A stretch of DNA of 64,000 nt from an uncultured Roseburia sp. (lineage in GTDB: Bacteria; Bacillota; Clostridia; Lachnospirales; Lachnospiraceae). Location: positions 62,001 through 126,000 of the forward strand of contig CAJTOI010000003.1 in NCBI GenBank assembly GCA_910577925.1. The letters are read 5' to 3'. Below are positions 8,928-17,178 of this stretch, piece after piece. Position numbers and translations under genes: made by a program. How positions within the stretch are numbered: position 1 is the first letter of the stretch; each line of letters begins with the position of its first letter. The notes under the pieces are model-generated. The model was not told the origin of the DNA and searched no databases. It was given only the letters and a program-made list of their open reading frames with translations.

Positions 8928-10067
8928 ATGAGTATGATTTATCTGGATCATGCGGCGACAACGCAGATGACGGAGGAAGTGGAGCGGGCGATGGAGCCCT
9001 ATCTGCGGGAAAAGTTCGGCAATGCATCGACGGAATACAGTTATGGGGTGGATGCCGGCCGGGCGGTGGAGCACTGCCGGGCCGTAATTGCCGAGACGCT
9101 TGAAGCAAAGCCCGAGGAGATTTATTTTACATCAGGGGGTTCGGAGTCGGACAACTGGGCGGTGAAAGGAGTTGCAGGCGCCTATAAGAAACAGGGAACA
9201 CATATCATTACCAGTAAAATTGAGCACCATGCAGTCTTAAATTCCTGCGAGTATCTCGAGCGGCTCGGGTACAGTGTGACCTATCTGGATGTGGATGAAG
9301 ACGGGATGGTTTCCGCAGAGCAGCTCGCGCGGGCCATCCGGCCCGATACGACACTGATTTCCGTGATGTACGGGAACAACGAGGTCGGAACGATAGAGCC
9401 GATCGCCCGGATCGGACAGATTGCAAGAGAACATGGGATTCTGTTTCACACGGATGCCGTGCAGGCGTATGCGCAGGTCCCGATTTCAACGCGTGCGCTG
9501 CCGATCGATTTGCTGTCCGCGAGCGCGCATAAATTTTACGGTCCGAAGGGTGTGGGATTTCTGTATATCAGAGAGGGAGTGAAGATGCCTTCCTTTATTC
9601 ACGGCGGAGGGCAGGAGCGCGGAAAACGTGCGGGAACGGAAAATGTACCCGGAATTGTGGGGATGGGGAAAGCGGCGGAGGCTGCTCACCGGGGAATGCG
9701 CGTGTACAAACAGCGCGAGACAATGCTCCGCAATTATCTGATGGAAAAGGTAAAACGGGAGATCCCGGATACACGCATCAACGGCCACCGATATCATCGC
9801 CTGCCGGGAAATGTGAGTTTCAGCTTCCGCGGGGTGGACGGGGCCTCGCTGCTGATCCTTTTAGAGGAGGACGGCATCTGCGCATCGGGAGGTTCCGCCT
9901 GCAATACGGGGGCGAGCAGAGTCTCCTATGTGATAGAGGCGCTGGGCGTCCCCGAGGATTATGCGGCCGGAACCGTGCGCATGACGCTCGGCAGGGAGAG
10001 CACAAGAGAAGAGGTTGACGCTGCGGTGGAATCGCTCAAGCGGAATGTCCGCGCGCTGCGGTGCTGA
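8928..10067 (+). CDS. Cysteine desulfurase, NifS/IscS family
   Basis: PLP enzyme that removes sulfur from cysteine for Fe-S clusters or tRNA thiolation. 379 residues, normal length. 'YLDHAATTQM' at the N-terminus, 'HTDAVQA' as the cofactor-binding Asp, Lys202 in 'SASAHKFYGPKG' as Schiff-base lysine, and Cys325 in 'SGGSACNTG' as the persulfide-forming cysteine on the mobile loop. No scaffold (IscU/NifU) or ThiI gene lies beside it, so its specific partner cannot be named. ATG 8928 or 8934 are both possible; the SD GAGG is 13 bases from the first, so 8934 is not better supported. Confidence 0.92.
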   Translation: MSMIYLDHAATTQMTEEVERAMEPYLREKFGNASTEYSYGVDAGRAVEHCRAVIAETLEAKPEEIYFTSGGSESDNWAVKGVAGAYKKQGTHIITSKIEHHAVLNSCEYLERLGYSVTYLDVDEDGMVSAEQLARAIRPDTTLISVMYGNNEVGTIEPIARIGQIAREHGILFHTDAVQAYAQVPISTRALPIDLLSASAHKFYGPKGVGFLYIREGVKMPSFIHGGGQERGKRAGTENVPGIVGMGKAAEAAHRGMRVYKQRETMLRNYLMEKVKREIPDTRINGHRYHRLPGNVSFSFRGVDGASLLILLEEDGICASGGSACNTGASRVSYVIEALGVPEDYAAGTVRMTLGRESTREEVDAAVESLKRNVRALRC

Positions 10068-11068
10068 TTAATCAGAGACGGCTACCCGGTTGCGGCCGTC
10101 GGTCTTTGCGAGATAGAGCGCTTTATCCGCCGTTTCGAACAGGCTTTTGTAGGTACGGCAGCGCCCGGAGGAGAGCGCAATGCCGATGCTCACCTGGGTT
10201 TTGACAGGCGTGTTCCGGCGGGAGGTGTGGTTTGAAATTTCCTGCCGCAGGATTTCCGCCTGCAGAATCAGCAGTGAGCGGTCGGCCGCATCGGTCAGAT
10301 AGACGAGAAATTCATCTCCGCCGATACGTCCGCAGAGTGCGCTGTCCTTAAAAAAGTCTTGGATCACGGAGGCGATCTGCCGGATTACGGAGTCGCCGAT
10401 CAAATGCCCCGGGGTATCGTTAATCTGCTTAAAGTGGTCCAAATCGAGCAGAAGCATCGCGGAGGGCTGCTTCTGTGCCGGCTTGGCCAGGTGTTCCTCC
10501 ACGAGGAACTGTATTGTATATTTATTCAGAAGGCCGGTCAGCGGGTCCAGACGGCTTTTTTCAAGGTACATTTTAATCGTCCGCAGAGGAAAAATGTTCT
10601 GCGTAGGCGGCGCGGTAGGTCAGCTGGCGGTAAGAAAGACAGCAGACCGGAAGCTCTGCGGCACAGGCTTCGATCAGGTCGAGGACGGCCTTGTTCTCCG
10701 CATGCATGCGGCGCTCCAGAAAAAAGCGGCAGATATTAAAGTAAAAATGTGAAACTTCTAAGAAAGTGGCGGTTTGGGCATCACGTGTGAGCAGATTGTG
10801 CAGGTTTTCCTGCAAAAGGGCATCGTCTTCGAGAAGATAAGCAATTCGAATATAAAAACAAAAGACGGCGGGCTCACGCGCCAGCTGCAGTTCGCTGCAG
10901 ATAGATTTATAGCGCAGCAGATAGCTCAGGGAAATGTGATGCAGATCCAAAAGGCGGTAGATAAGGCCGATCGTAATACCGTTCGTATAACGAATCCGTG
11001 CTGTCGGTGATCGGTAGAAAACGCTGTTTTTGAATCTGCTCCATCAGGATAAACTTATCATTTGTCAT
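10068..11068 (-). pseudogene. Diguanylate cyclase (helical N-terminal region + GGDEF), frameshifted twice
   Basis: The 3' part (10571 to 10068) encodes a complete GGDEF domain: 'DPLTGLLNKYTI', 'LLDLDHFKQIND' and 'RIGGDEFLVYL', the signature of c-di-GMP synthesis. The preceding frame (to 10573) encodes an alpha-helical region of about 125 residues that stops just before the linker 'MYLEKSRLDPLTG'. Dropping one T from the T5 run (plus-strand A5 at 10590-10594) makes the two continuous. A second single-base change in the A5 run (plus-strand T5 at 11027-11031) would connect it to an ATG at 11068 and a start 'MTNDKFILMEQIQ'. Intact, it would be about 330 residues. It may be a pseudogene or two indel errors. 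Confidence 0.75.
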
Positions 11069-11340
11069 CGTATGCATCCACGCTCTGTGTTACTGCTATT
11101 ATAGGATTATTTCACTGATAAGGCAAGAAGAAGGCAGGAATTTCGGGCCAAAAATTTGTGAAAAAATACAGAAATAAAAATCGGAAAAATGGGAAAACTA
11201 GAAGTTGTGCACAAGAATAAATATTCAAATGTAAACAAAGTGTGAAATGCGCGTCAGAGAAACGGAATTTTGACAAAAATAGGTGCAGGTTTTCCGTTAT
11301 TTTGCAGGGAAACGGAAGCGAAGGACAGAAGTTCCGGCAT
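11069..11340. other. AT-rich intergenic region, no gene seen
   Basis: This stretch separates the broken diguanylate cyclase from the promoter of the HPr-like gene. I see A-rich runs but no convincing reading frame, hairpin with T-tract, or tRNA. It probably contains the cyclase promoter on the minus strand near 11080-11110, which I could not resolve. Confidence 0.4.
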
Positions 11341-11369
11341 TTGACAAGATTTACAAAATGTGCCATAAT
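11341..11369 (+). promoter_or_regulatory. Sigma-A promoter of the HPr-like gene
   Basis: TTGACA at 11341-11346, a 17-base spacer, and CATAAT at 11364-11369. The next gene begins about 50 bases downstream. Confidence 0.65.
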
Positions 11370-11417
11370 GCGCAGCAACAGAAATTCAGTTTTGTTTTTC
11401 AGAAAGGAATGATGAAC

Positions 11418-11645
11418 ATGATGGAGAGAAAAATCAAATTATCAGACACAGAGCAAGTAAAAGAGTTTGTGCAGGCTGCCGGAAGATGTGACTTTGATAT
11501 TGATGCTTCTTATAACCGTGCGGTGATTGATGCAAAGTCATTTCTGGGGATGCTGTACCTTGGAATCAGCAAGGAATTGACAATCCGATATGGGGAGACG
11601 GATCCCTGTTTTGAGAATGTCGTAAAGAAATACGCTGTTTGTTGA
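11418..11645 (+). CDS. HPr-like domain protein lacking the active-site histidine
   Basis: 75 residues with the fold signature of the PTS phosphocarrier HPr: the second half 'AVIDAKSFLGMLYLGIS' corresponds to the HPr helix that carries regulatory Ser46 (here Ser in AKSFLG), and the following strand 'ELTIRYGE' fits. There is no histidine anywhere in the protein, so it cannot be the classic His15 phosphocarrier; a regulatory or structural role is more likely. Several ATG codons are clustered at 11409-11421; I choose 11418 because AGAAAGGA lies nine bases upstream. It has its own promoter and terminator, so it is monocistronic. Confidence 0.8.
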   Translation: MMERKIKLSDTEQVKEFVQAAGRCDFDIDASYNRAVIDAKSFLGMLYLGISKELTIRYGETDPCFENVVKKYAVC

Positions 11646-11652
11646 GAAGACG

Positions 11653-11690
11653 AAAAGAACCGTTGCAAAATTGTAATGGTTCTTTTTTTG
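11653..11690 (+). terminator. Intrinsic terminator after the HPr-like gene
   Basis: AAAAGAACC (11653-11661) pairs with GGTTCTTTT (11678-11686); the inner bases GTTGCAA/TTGTAAT extend the stem with wobbles. The T-tract runs to 11689. It sits between the HPr-like stop and the helicase start. Confidence 0.85.
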
Positions 11691-11705
11691 TGTTAAAATG
11701 CGGGT

Positions 11706-14171
11706 ATGAGCAGGCAGATAACGGAGAAGGAAAAAGGGAAAATCAAAATATCGGTGCGCAATCTCGTGGAATTTATTCTGCGGGAAGGGGACATTGACAA
11801 CCGGCGCGGAAGAGGGTATTCCCCGGAGGCCATGCAGGAGGGAAGCCGCATACACCGGAAAATCCAGCGCAGTATGGGGCCTTGCTACCACGCGGAGGTG
11901 CCTCTTTCCGTCACAATCGACGAGGGGGACTATGTGCTGGTCGTGGAGGGGCGTGCGGACGGGATCTGCATCGAGGACACGGAGGGCGTGCGGGAGATTA
12001 CGCATGCGGACAATTTTAACCATATCGAGATCACGGATTCGATGCGCGTTACGATTGACGAAATCAAGGGCGTGTATATGAATCTGGACATGCTCGAAGC
12101 CCCGGTCGGAGTGCATCTCGCCCAGGCAAAGTGCTATGCCTATATTTATGCGCTGCAGCATGCGCTGCCCCGGATTGACGTGCAGATGACTTACTGCAAT
12201 CTGGACACGGAAGAGCGCAGATATTTCAGGGAGACCTGTCTTTTTGACGAATTGTCGGAATGGTTCGGGCGGGTGATTCTGGAATACAAAAAATGGGCGG
12301 ATTTTCAGTTTGCGTGGAGAGAGTTAAGACAGGCATCGATTAAAAAGCTGCAGTTTCCCTACGCGTATCGGAGCGGGCAGAAAGAGCTGGCCGCCGGCGT
12401 ATACCGCACGATCTGCCGCAGAAAAAATCTGTTTATTCAGGCGCCCACCGGGGCGGGAAAAACCATCTCGACGGTGTTTCCGGCAGTGAAAGCCGTCGGG
12501 GAGGGGCTTGCGGATAAAATCTTTTATCTCACGGCAAAGACTGTCACGGGAACCGTGGCAAGGGAGGCGTTTGAGCTGCTGCGGAAAAACGGCTGTCAGG
12601 CAAAGGTAATCCAGATCACGGCAAAGGAGAAGCTCTGCAAATGTGAGGAGACGGACTGCAATCCGGTGTACTGCCCCTACGCGAAGGGGCACTATGACCG
12701 GGTCAACGATGCGGTGTTCTCTCTTTTGCAGAAAGAAGATGTGTTTACGAGGGAGGTGCTCTTAGAGCAGGCCGAGGAATACAGGGTATGCCCGTTTGAG
12801 CTGTGTCTTGACGTGGCAACCTGGGCGGACGACATCATCTGTGACTACAACTATGTGTTTGACCCGAATGTGTATCTCAAGCGTTTTTTTGCGGAGGGAG
12901 TGAAAGGCGATTATATTTTTCTGGTGGATGAGGCGCACAATCTCGTGGAGCGCAGCCGCGAGATGTACAGCGCTTCCCTATATAAGGAAGATTTCCTTGC
13001 GGTAAAAAAGCTGATAAAGCAGTATGACGCGAAGCTGGCTGCGGATTTTGACAAGTGCAACCGGATTCTGCTCGATTACAAGCGAGAGTGTGAGAGGTAT
13101 GTGATTTATGACAATATCGGAACGCTGGTTTTTGCGCTGATGCGGCTGGCCTCCCGCCTGGATGAATTTTTACAGAAAAGGCCGGAGTTTCCGGAGCATA
13201 AGGAAGTCACGGAGTTCTACCTGAACCTGCGGAACTTTATGAATATCCACGAGCTTGCGGACGAGCGCTATGTGATATACACGGAGCACACCGCGGATTA
13301 CGGTGTGTTGCGGGGAGCCGGGGAGCGGTTCCGGCTCAAACTCTGCTGTGTGGACCCTTCCCACAATCTGCAGGAGCGGATTGACAGGGGAAACGCGACG
13401 ATCTTTTTTTCGGCGACGCTGCTCCCGATTCAGTATTACAAAAATCTGCTCTCGACGAAAAAGGATAATTATGCGGTGTACGCGGAGACGGCGTTTTCCG
13501 AGGAGCAGCGTCTGCTCCTGTTCGCAAAGGATGTGAGCAGCCGCTACAAAAGACGCAATCCGGCGGAGTTTCTGCGGATTGCGGAATATGTGAAAGCCGT
13601 CGCCGGAGGGAAAAAGGGAAATTATATGGTATTCTTTCCTTCCTATAAGATGATGGAGGAGGTTTACGGGGTATTTCTCGAAAAATACGGGGACGGGTTT
13701 GTCTGTGCAATGCAGCAGTCCGGTATGAGGGAGGAGCAGCGGGAAGAGTTTCTCGCGCTGTTTTCCGGCGAGACTTCCGCGCAGCGGGAGAAATCGCTTG
13801 TCGCGTTCTGTGTGCTGGGAGGCATTTTCGGGGAGGGGATTGATTTGAAGCGGGAGCAGCTCATCGGAGCCCTTATCGTGGGAACCGGGCTGCCGCAGCT
13901 TAGCAACGAGCGGGAGATCCTGCAGAACTATTACGAGGCGCGTCTCGGACAGGGCTTTGACTATGCGTACCGCTACCCGGGTATGAATAAGGTGCTTCAG
14001 GCCGCGGGACGGGTCATCCGCACGACGGAGGATACGGGGGTGATCGCGCTGCTTGACGAGCGGTTTTTGCAGAGCGATTACAGAGGGCTGTTTCCGAGAG
14101 AGTGGGAGCACAGGGAAATCTGTGACGCAGAAGGCGCGGGGGAGCTTGTGAAACGATTCTGGGAGAGATAG
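11706..14171 (+). CDS. DinG/XPD-family ATP-dependent helicase with N-terminal nuclease-like domain
   Basis: 821 residues. The first 210 or so look like a PD-(D/E)XK (Cas4/RecB-type) domain: 'GSRIHRKIQRSMG', 'VEGRADGI', 'ITIDEIKGVYMN', 'AQAKCYAYIYAL'. The helicase follows with Walker A 'QAPTGAGKT' near residue 250 and DEAH box 'VDEAHN' near 405. Between them lie Cys residues in 'LCKCEETDCNPVYCP' and 'YRVCPFELC', which suit the Fe-S cluster of XPD/DinG helicases. C-terminal motifs include 'FFSATLLP', 'GEGIDLK' and 'QAAGRVIRT' (motif VI). A role in DNA repair is likely. The ATG at 11706 lies directly after the upstream terminator and lacks a strong SD. Confidence 0.88.
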   Translation: MSRQITEKEKGKIKISVRNLVEFILREGDIDNRRGRGYSPEAMQEGSRIHRKIQRSMGPCYHAEVPLSVTIDEGDYVLVVEGRADGICIEDTEGVREITHADNFNHIEITDSMRVTIDEIKGVYMNLDMLEAPVGVHLAQAKCYAYIYALQHALPRIDVQMTYCNLDTEERRYFRETCLFDELSEWFGRVILEYKKWADFQFAWRELRQASIKKLQFPYAYRSGQKELAAGVYRTICRRKNLFIQAPTGAGKTISTVFPAVKAVGEGLADKIFYLTAKTVTGTVAREAFELLRKNGCQAKVIQITAKEKLCKCEETDCNPVYCPYAKGHYDRVNDAVFSLLQKEDVFTREVLLEQAEEYRVCPFELCLDVATWADDIICDYNYVFDPNVYLKRFFAEGVKGDYIFLVDEAHNLVERSREMYSASLYKEDFLAVKKLIKQYDAKLAADFDKCNRILLDYKRECERYVIYDNIGTLVFALMRLASRLDEFLQKRPEFPEHKEVTEFYLNLRNFMNIHELADERYVIYTEHTADYGVLRGAGERFRLKLCCVDPSHNLQERIDRGNATIFFSATLLPIQYYKNLLSTKKDNYAVYAETAFSEEQRLLLFAKDVSSRYKRRNPAEFLRIAEYVKAVAGGKKGNYMVFFPSYKMMEEVYGVFLEKYGDGFVCAMQQSGMREEQREEFLALFSGETSAQREKSLVAFCVLGGIFGEGIDLKREQLIGALIVGTGLPQLSNEREILQNYYEARLGQGFDYAYRYPGMNKVLQAAGRVIRTTEDTGVIALLDERFLQSDYRGLFPREWEHREICDAEGAGELVKRFWER

Positions 14172-14208
14172 GGCCGGGTTTTTTATATTTTATGCGATTG
14201 TCTTTTGA

Positions 14209-14237
14209 TTGTAGTGACAGAGAAAATGTGCTATTAT
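14209..14237 (+). promoter_or_regulatory. Putative promoter of the AT-rich ATPase/STAS/PIN cassette
   Basis: TTGTAG at 14209-14214, 17-base spacer, TATTAT at 14232-14237. The first gene starts 19 bases later behind GAGAGGGAAAC. The downstream genes follow closely, so this is probably the cassette's only promoter. Confidence 0.55.
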
Positions 14238-14256
14238 AAATGAGAGGGAAACAAGA

Positions 14257-15010
14257 ATGTATGTTCTGGAAATTCAGGTAAACATTGATAATGGACGAAA
14301 AGCATATGACACGTTGGCGTTGCTATCCGAAAAGCTAAACAAGCATAAGGGAGAATCGGTTGCAGTAGATTTTAAGAAGGTAACGTTTATTGCAGCGAAT
14401 CAACTGGCAGTATTTAGTGCGTTGTTTGATTCATTTTGTGCAAACGAAAATTCACATATAGTAATCCGGAATTTATCTGAAAAACTGTCAAATGTTATGA
14501 GAAAAAATGGGTTTGGCAAAATGTTGGGTATGGAGCCCAAAGAGGATAGCTTTCATACGACAATACCGCATCGGCGCTTTTTTATCAATGAAATAGATGA
14601 GTTTGAAAAATATTTATTCTTGTGGTCAATTTTTTCCAAGGAGTTCTGTTTTATATTTTACGGTTGTGGATATAGGTGAGACGATAAAATACAATGTTGA
14701 CAGATATGACGAGCTGAACGCGGAGGTTTGTAATCGTATTCAATGGGCAATGCAGGAGGGAAATTCGACGAGGAAAAACGGAACACCGGGAGGCCTTGGA
14801 TTCAGTGTGCTCAGTAAGTTTATACGATTAAATCGAGGACAGTTATATATCGTCTCAGATAATGAATGCTATGAGTATTGTGGGGAAAAGGAACGTTATG
14901 GCAATTTGAAATATCCATTTCAAGGAACCATAGTAACTATGGCTATAAACATGAATGACAATTTTTCATATTTGTCAGTTGAAAAAGATATTGAATCAAT
15001 CATATTTTAG
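14257..15010 (+). pseudogene. STAS-like plus GHKL ATPase protein, internally deleted and frameshifted
   Basis: The first frame (14257 to about 14615) encodes a STAS-like half: 'ESVAVDFKKVTFIAANQLAVFSALF' followed by 'HTTIPHRRFFINEIDEFEKY'. The second frame (about 14610-15010) encodes the back half of a GHKL (histidine-kinase-like) ATPase: 'IYSCGQFFPRSS', 'FTVVDIGETI' (the D-x-G box) and 'GTPGGLGFSVLSKFI' (the G2 lid). In relatives I remember, 30-40 residues with the N-box helix lie between these halves; here they are missing and the frame changes. ATP binding should be lost. The gene is strikingly AT-rich. It was probably the sensor or switch of the three-gene cassette. Confidence 0.7.
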
Positions 15011-15021
15011 GAGGCGTTTTA

Positions 15022-15363
15022 ATGAGTAAAGTTTTAAATGTGATGGAGTGTATAGGCACACCATCTGCAATTACACAAGAATTAGGGGATATTCTATACC
15101 GGGAGATCGTTAAGTCAATAGAGGCGAAAGAAATAATTGAATTGGATTTTTCCGATGTTGAGAGCATGATTTCGCCGTTTCTTAATAATTCAATAGGAAA
15201 ATTATACGGGAAATATAATGGGGAGACATTGACACAATATTTAAAAATCAGTAACCTGCCAAAAGAAAAAATTGCAACGGTAAATATGGTTATACAAAAT
15301 GCAAAAAGATTTTATTCGAATCAAAAAGAATTTGAAAAAATAGTTAAGGATGTGGTTAACTGA
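15022..15363 (+). CDS. STAS-like DUF4325-type protein
   Basis: 113 residues. It resembles the short alpha/beta STAS-like proteins found beside GHKL ATPases: a first strand 'VLNVMECIG', a helix 'ITQELGDILYREIVKSI', then 'EIIELDFSDVESMISPFLNNSIGKLYG', the usual 'hhDFsgV...s.sFln.s.g.ly' pattern. Such domains act as protein partners of anti-sigma-like kinases; no catalytic residue is expected. RBS AGGAGG is nine bases before the ATG. Its TGA overlaps the next ATG by one base (TGATG). AT-rich like its neighbours. The DUF number is from memory and moderately certain. Confidence 0.7.
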   Translation: MSKVLNVMECIGTPSAITQELGDILYREIVKSIEAKEIIELDFSDVESMISPFLNNSIGKLYGKYNGETLTQYLKISNLPKEKIATVNMVIQNAKRFYSNQKEFEKIVKDVVN

Positions 15364-15914
15364 TGAAAAAAGGAATATCAATGTCGAGTTGTCAACCAAA
15401 ATCAAATGATGTGTTTATATTCGACACAAATATTTTAATAGATTTGTTTTACCCAATGTGTCCGGAAAAAGATGTATCTGACACGACTGCTTTGTATGCG
15501 CGTATAGTAAAACATCATGCTGCAATCTTATTAACATCTGTTCAGGTTTCCGAGTTTATTAACAGATGTATCAGATTTCAATATGAACTGTATAAAGATG
15601 AGCATTCGGAATGTCAAAATTATAAAAAAGACTACAGAATAACAGAAGACTATAAGAACTGTATGGAAGTGATTTTAGATATAATTAAAAATGAGTGGCA
15701 AAGACGATTTGTTTTTGTGAATGATAAATTTAATGAATTAGAAAAAGAAAATTTATTTGGACATGAGTTTGCGTATGATTTTAATGATGCAATGATTGTG
15801 GAACTTGCAAAGAAATATAAAGCTATTTTAGTTACAAACGATAAAGATTACATAAGTTATGATTTGCCTGGCATTATTGTATCGAGCAATAGATTTATTT
15901 TAAGCATGAGATAA
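15363..15914 (+). CDS. PIN-domain ribonuclease-like protein
   Basis: 183 residues. PIN acidic residues are in place: Asp in 'FIFDTNILIDLF' (about residue 23), Glu in 'VSEFINR' (about 62), Asp in 'FNDAMIVELA' (about 141) and Asp in 'LVTNDKDY' (about 160). PIN proteins are Mg2+-dependent RNases, most often toxins. No typical antitoxin precedes it; its close partner is the DUF4325-like protein, with which it overlaps by one base. That arrangement suggests the STAS/ATPase pair controls the nuclease. No SD of its own is obvious, so translation is probably coupled. Strongly AT-rich composition suggests transfer. Confidence 0.78.
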   Translation: MKKGISMSSCQPKSNDVFIFDTNILIDLFYPMCPEKDVSDTTALYARIVKHHAAILLTSVQVSEFINRCIRFQYELYKDEHSECQNYKKDYRITEDYKNCMEVILDIIKNEWQRRFVFVNDKFNELEKENLFGHEFAYDFNDAMIVELAKKYKAILVTNDKDYISYDLPGIIVSSNRFILSMR

Positions 15915-16036
15915 AATACAAACCATATAACTTGATATTACTCTCAGTGGACAAAGGGAGCGTACGCCCCCGAACCATGATATTCCCTATGTACATTGAG
16001 GGTACGTCAGGTTATTTTATTTTTGAGATCAACTTG
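15915..16036. other. Gene-free segment at the right edge of the AT-rich cassette
   Basis: About 120 bases between the PIN gene and the LysR gene, which converge. It contains short imperfect inverted elements (GCGTACGC at about 15959, and CCCT...AGGG around a GTAC core) but no clear terminator, attachment repeat or reading frame. The composition changes from AT-rich to the normal GC-rich host pattern just after it. Confidence 0.4.
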
Positions 16037-16921
16037 TTACACTTCCGGCAGCAGTTTTAAAAATTCCTCCGTGGACTGTGTCACGGGCAGCGTGGGATTG
16101 ACGGAGGCCACGATCTCGCGGGAGGGCAGCGTCTCCTTTGTTTTTACGATAAAAAGCTCCCCGGATTCGCGCGTCAGGCAGTAGTCGGGAATAAAGGCGA
16201 TGCCGAGTCCGATGCGCGCGAGGTCGATCAGCAGGTCATTGCTGCTTAACTCCACCTGCGGAATGAGCTCAAGCTGGTGCTGTAAGAAAAGGTTGTGCAG
16301 AAATTCGCTGGTCGTGCTCTTGCGGTCCAGCGTCAGAATCGGGTACTGGCGGAGTTCCGCAAACGAAATCTCCTGTTGTTTCAGATGAAAGTGCGCGGGG
16401 TTGGCGATGAACACGTCGGTAAAGCTGCAGACGATTTTTTGGATGTAGGAATGGTTTAAGTTGGAGTTCGGAAAGTTTGTGACAATCAGATCCACCTTTC
16501 CCTGCGTGAGCAGTTCGACGCAGCCGGGGGAGGTCGCATTGGTGACTTTAATCGGCACATTCGGAAATTTTTTGTGAAATTGCTTTAAGTAGGGGACGAG
16601 AAAATAGCGGCAGATGGTATCGCTTGCGCCGATATGCAGCTGGCCGAGGCCGAGGCTCCCCGAGTCGAAGAGCTGGGTTTCCCCGCGCCGGATTAAGTTA
16701 ATCGCCGGCTCGATGTGTTTGAGCAGGACTTTCCCCGCAGGGGTGAGCTGCACCCGCTTGGTGCTGCGGATAAACAGCGGCTGTTCTAATTTTTTTTCGA
16801 GGGTCTTAATGGACTGGCTTACGGCAGACTGGGAGATATACAGCTGCTTGCTTGCCTCCGAGAAGCTCAGGGAGGTGGCTACATGATAAAAGACTTTGTA
16901 TAATTCGTAATTGATATCCAT
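16037..16921 (-). CDS. LysR-family transcriptional regulator
   Basis: 294 residues, normal length. The N-terminal winged HTH is clear: 'LYKVFYHVATSLSFSEASKQLYISQSAVSQSIKTLEKKL' spans the recognition helix. The substrate-binding domain begins near residue 92 ('GQLHIGASDTICRYFLVPYL'). It is transcribed divergently from purL, with a perfect 23-base palindrome 34 bases upstream of its own start, which suits autoregulation and possibly control of the other side. The inducer is unknown. The start ATG at 16921 gives the usual short N-terminus before the HTH. Confidence 0.92.
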   Translation of the reverse strand: MDINYELYKVFYHVATSLSFSEASKQLYISQSAVSQSIKTLEKKLEQPLFIRSTKRVQLTPAGKVLLKHIEPAINLIRRGETQLFDSGSLGLGQLHIGASDTICRYFLVPYLKQFHKKFPNVPIKVTNATSPGCVELLTQGKVDLIVTNFPNSNLNHSYIQKIVCSFTDVFIANPAHFHLKQQEISFAELRQYPILTLDRKSTTSEFLHNLFLQHQLELIPQVELSSNDLLIDLARIGLGIAFIPDYCLTRESGELFIVKTKETLPSREIVASVNPTLPVTQSTEEFLKLLPEV

Positions 16922-16954
16922 AAAAAACTCCGTTTCTGTGTCTGATATGGCAGT

Positions 16955-16977
16955 AATTATAAGATATACTTATAATT
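16955..16977. promoter_or_regulatory. Palindromic LysR-type operator
   Basis: AATTATAAG (16955-16963), five bases ATATA, then CTTATAATT (16969-16977): perfect nine-base arms. It contains the T-N11-A core typical of LysR-type sites. It lies between the LysR start (16921) and purL, much closer to the LysR gene. Confidence 0.7.
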
Positions 16978-17053
16978 GTGTCAAATAAAATGACAGAGAT
17001 CTCGCGTGCATATATATTAACTGTACTGATAAATGAGATTAAATATATTAATT

Positions 17054-17081
17054 TTGCTTATTTGAAATGACATGTTATACT
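17054..17081 (+). promoter_or_regulatory. Putative purL promoter
   Basis: TTGCTT at 17054-17059, 16-base spacer, TATACT at 17076-17081. The leader of about 90 bases before purL has no purine-riboswitch core that I can recognise. Confidence 0.5.
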
Positions 17082-17178
17082 GGGAAAGATAAAGTGAAAA
17101 ATTATTTTTTATGTTGTGGAAGTTTGGATGCCGCAGGCTTCCCGCTCCGGAAAAAGTTGAGATTATGGAGGATGTGCT

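Noticed and set aside
17081..17178. Purine riboswitch in the purL leader
   Set aside because: I looked for the conserved junction and loop sequences and an expression-platform terminator and found none; the same holds for the purC leader.
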